DNA of 6,784 nt, taken from positions 1 through 6,784 of the forward strand of contig JAIFMR010000173.1 in NCBI GenBank assembly GCA_020048255.1, given 5' to 3'. The position numbers and the translations under genes were made by a program. Positions 5,988-6,784 of the stretch are shown one piece after another. The notes under the pieces are model-generated. The model did not search any database. It had not been told where the DNA came from and saw only the letters and a list, made by a program, of their open reading frames with translations. Positions within the stretch are counted from its first letter, which is position 1; every line of letters begins with the position of its first letter. This stretch comes from Rhodoferax sp. (GTDB lineage: Bacteria > Pseudomonadota > Gammaproteobacteria > Burkholderiales > Burkholderiaceae_C).

Positions 5988-6784
5988 ATGACTGTAAAGA
6001 CCGTTTTTCGCATCGGTGTTCTGGCCAGTGCTGCTTTGGCCAGCATGGCCTTATGGGCCGAACCTGCCGTGGTATTTGACATGGGTGGCAAGTTCGACAA
6101 GTCGTTCAACGAAGCGGCCTACAACGGCATGGAAAAGTGGAAGAAAGAGACCGGCAAGAATTACCTGGAGTTCGAGGTCACCAACGAATCCCAGCGCGAG
6201 CAGGCTCTGCGCCGCATGGCCGAAAAAGGCGCCAGCCCGATCATTGGCATCGGTTTTGGCCAGGCTTCCGCCATCGAAAAACTGGCCAAGGAGTTTCCCA
6301 AGCTGCAATTTGCCATCATCGATATGGTGGTGAGCCAACCCAATGTCGAGTCGGTTGTGTTCAAGGAGCAAGAGGGCAGCTTTTTAGTGGGCGCGATGGC
6401 GGCCATGGCCAGCAAAACCGGCAAAGTGGGCTTTGTGGGCGGAATGGACATTCCGCTGATTCGCAAGTTTCAGTGCGGCTACGAACAGGGCGCCAAGTTT
6501 GCCAACCCCAAGACGGAAGTGTTCTCCAACATGACCGGTACCACTGGCGCGGCCTGGAACGATCCGGCCCGCGGCGGCGAATTGGCCAAAGCGCAGTTTG
6601 CCAAGGGCGCCGATGTGGTGTTCGCAGCAGCGGGTGGCACCGGCATCGGGGTCTACCAGGCTGCCAAAGACAGCAAGAAGCTGGCGATTGGTGTCGACAG
6701 CAACCAGAACCACCTGCAGAGTGGCACCATGCTGACCTCCATGGTCAAGGGTGTGGATGTGGCGGTGTACAACACGGCCAAATC
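5988..6784 (+). CDS. BMP/PnrA-family ABC transporter substrate-binding protein, probable nucleoside binder, 3'-truncated
   Basis: Periplasmic receptor that probably delivers nucleosides to an ABC importer. 265 codons are visible and the frame is open at the right edge; family members run to about 330 residues, so some 60-70 C-terminal residues are missing. Residues 1-24 form a signal peptide (Lys4 and Arg8, hydrophobic core 9-22), probably cut after ALWA. There is no lipobox Cys, so it should be soluble periplasmic rather than a lipoprotein like treponemal TmpC/PnrA. Family blocks: FDMGGKFDKSFNEAAYNG (30-47, the GGxxDxSFN ligand motif), GIGFGQ (87-92), KEQEGSFLVGAMAA (126-139), GFVGGMDIPLIRKFQCGYEQGAKF in two adjoining halves (148-159, 160-171), AAAGGTGIGVYQAAK (213-227) and GVDSNQ (235-240). 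Divergent from rbsK and the hydrolase, which would use its cargo; permease and ATPase genes are expected downstream. The nucleoside assignment rests on family and context. Confidence 0.92.
   Translation, partial: MTVKTVFRIGVLASAALASMALWAEPAVVFDMGGKFDKSFNEAAYNGMEKWKKETGKNYLEFEVTNESQREQALRRMAEKGASPIIGIGFGQASAIEKLAKEFPKLQFAIIDMVVSQPNVESVVFKEQEGSFLVGAMAAMASKTGKVGFVGGMDIPLIRKFQCGYEQGAKFANPKTEVFSNMTGTTGAAWNDPARGGELAKAQFAKGADVVFAAAGGTGIGVYQAAKDSKKLAIGVDSNQNHLQSGTMLTSMVKGVDVAVYNTAK

Noticed and set aside
6016..6333. 105-codon + strand frame, and antisense frames at 6051-6713, in the right-hand region
   Set aside because: The third + frame from 5988 encodes an uninterrupted BMP-family protein with a signal peptide and ribosome binding site, so these other frames are shadows.
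1..6784. Mobile element, CRISPR, toxin-antitoxin or defence system
   Set aside because: No transposase, integrase, repeat-spacer array, small paired genes or terminal repeats were seen. All sizeable coding space is explained by six metabolic or transport genes.

Overview
The window reads as ordinary chromosome of a moderately GC-rich betaproteobacterium. Protein style points to Burkholderiales, most likely a Comamonadaceae relative such as Rhodoferax or Polaromonas; this is an inference from memory of family sequences, not a search. It is gene-dense and shows no mobile element, CRISPR array, tRNA, rRNA, phage gene or defence gene. Both ends cut through genes.

Layout from left to right: (1) the 3' six-sevenths of a monomeric-type NADP-dependent isocitrate dehydrogenase gene (icd, + strand), ending at an imperfect hairpin. 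(2) pyrD (- strand), quinone-linked dihydroorotate dehydrogenase, facing icd. (3) rpiA (+ strand), ribose-5-phosphate isomerase A, divergent from pyrD across only 47 bp. (4) A GC-rich inverted repeat in a 46-bp convergent gap. (5) A - strand pair, rbsK (ribokinase) followed 20 bp later by a nucleoside hydrolase gene. (6) A 131-bp divergent regulatory gap with an unusual three-part arrangement of TGTTG/CAACA elements. (7) The first 265 codons of a BMP/PnrA-family periplasmic nucleoside-binding protein (+ strand), running off the right edge; this gene has no stop in the window and was found by reading the frame directly.

The right half makes biochemical sense as a nucleoside salvage locus. The binding protein would capture nucleosides in the periplasm for an ABC importer, whose other subunits probably lie past the right edge. 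The hydrolase would split them into base and ribose. Ribokinase would make ribose 5-phosphate, and RpiA would interconvert that with ribulose 5-phosphate in the pentose phosphate pathway. pyrD next door supplies the opposite route, de novo pyrimidine synthesis. Whether rpiA is co-regulated with the salvage genes cannot be told from sequence; it is on the other strand from rbsK.

I did not find a convincing previously undescribed system. The item most worth a second look is the repeat arrangement upstream of the binding-protein gene.
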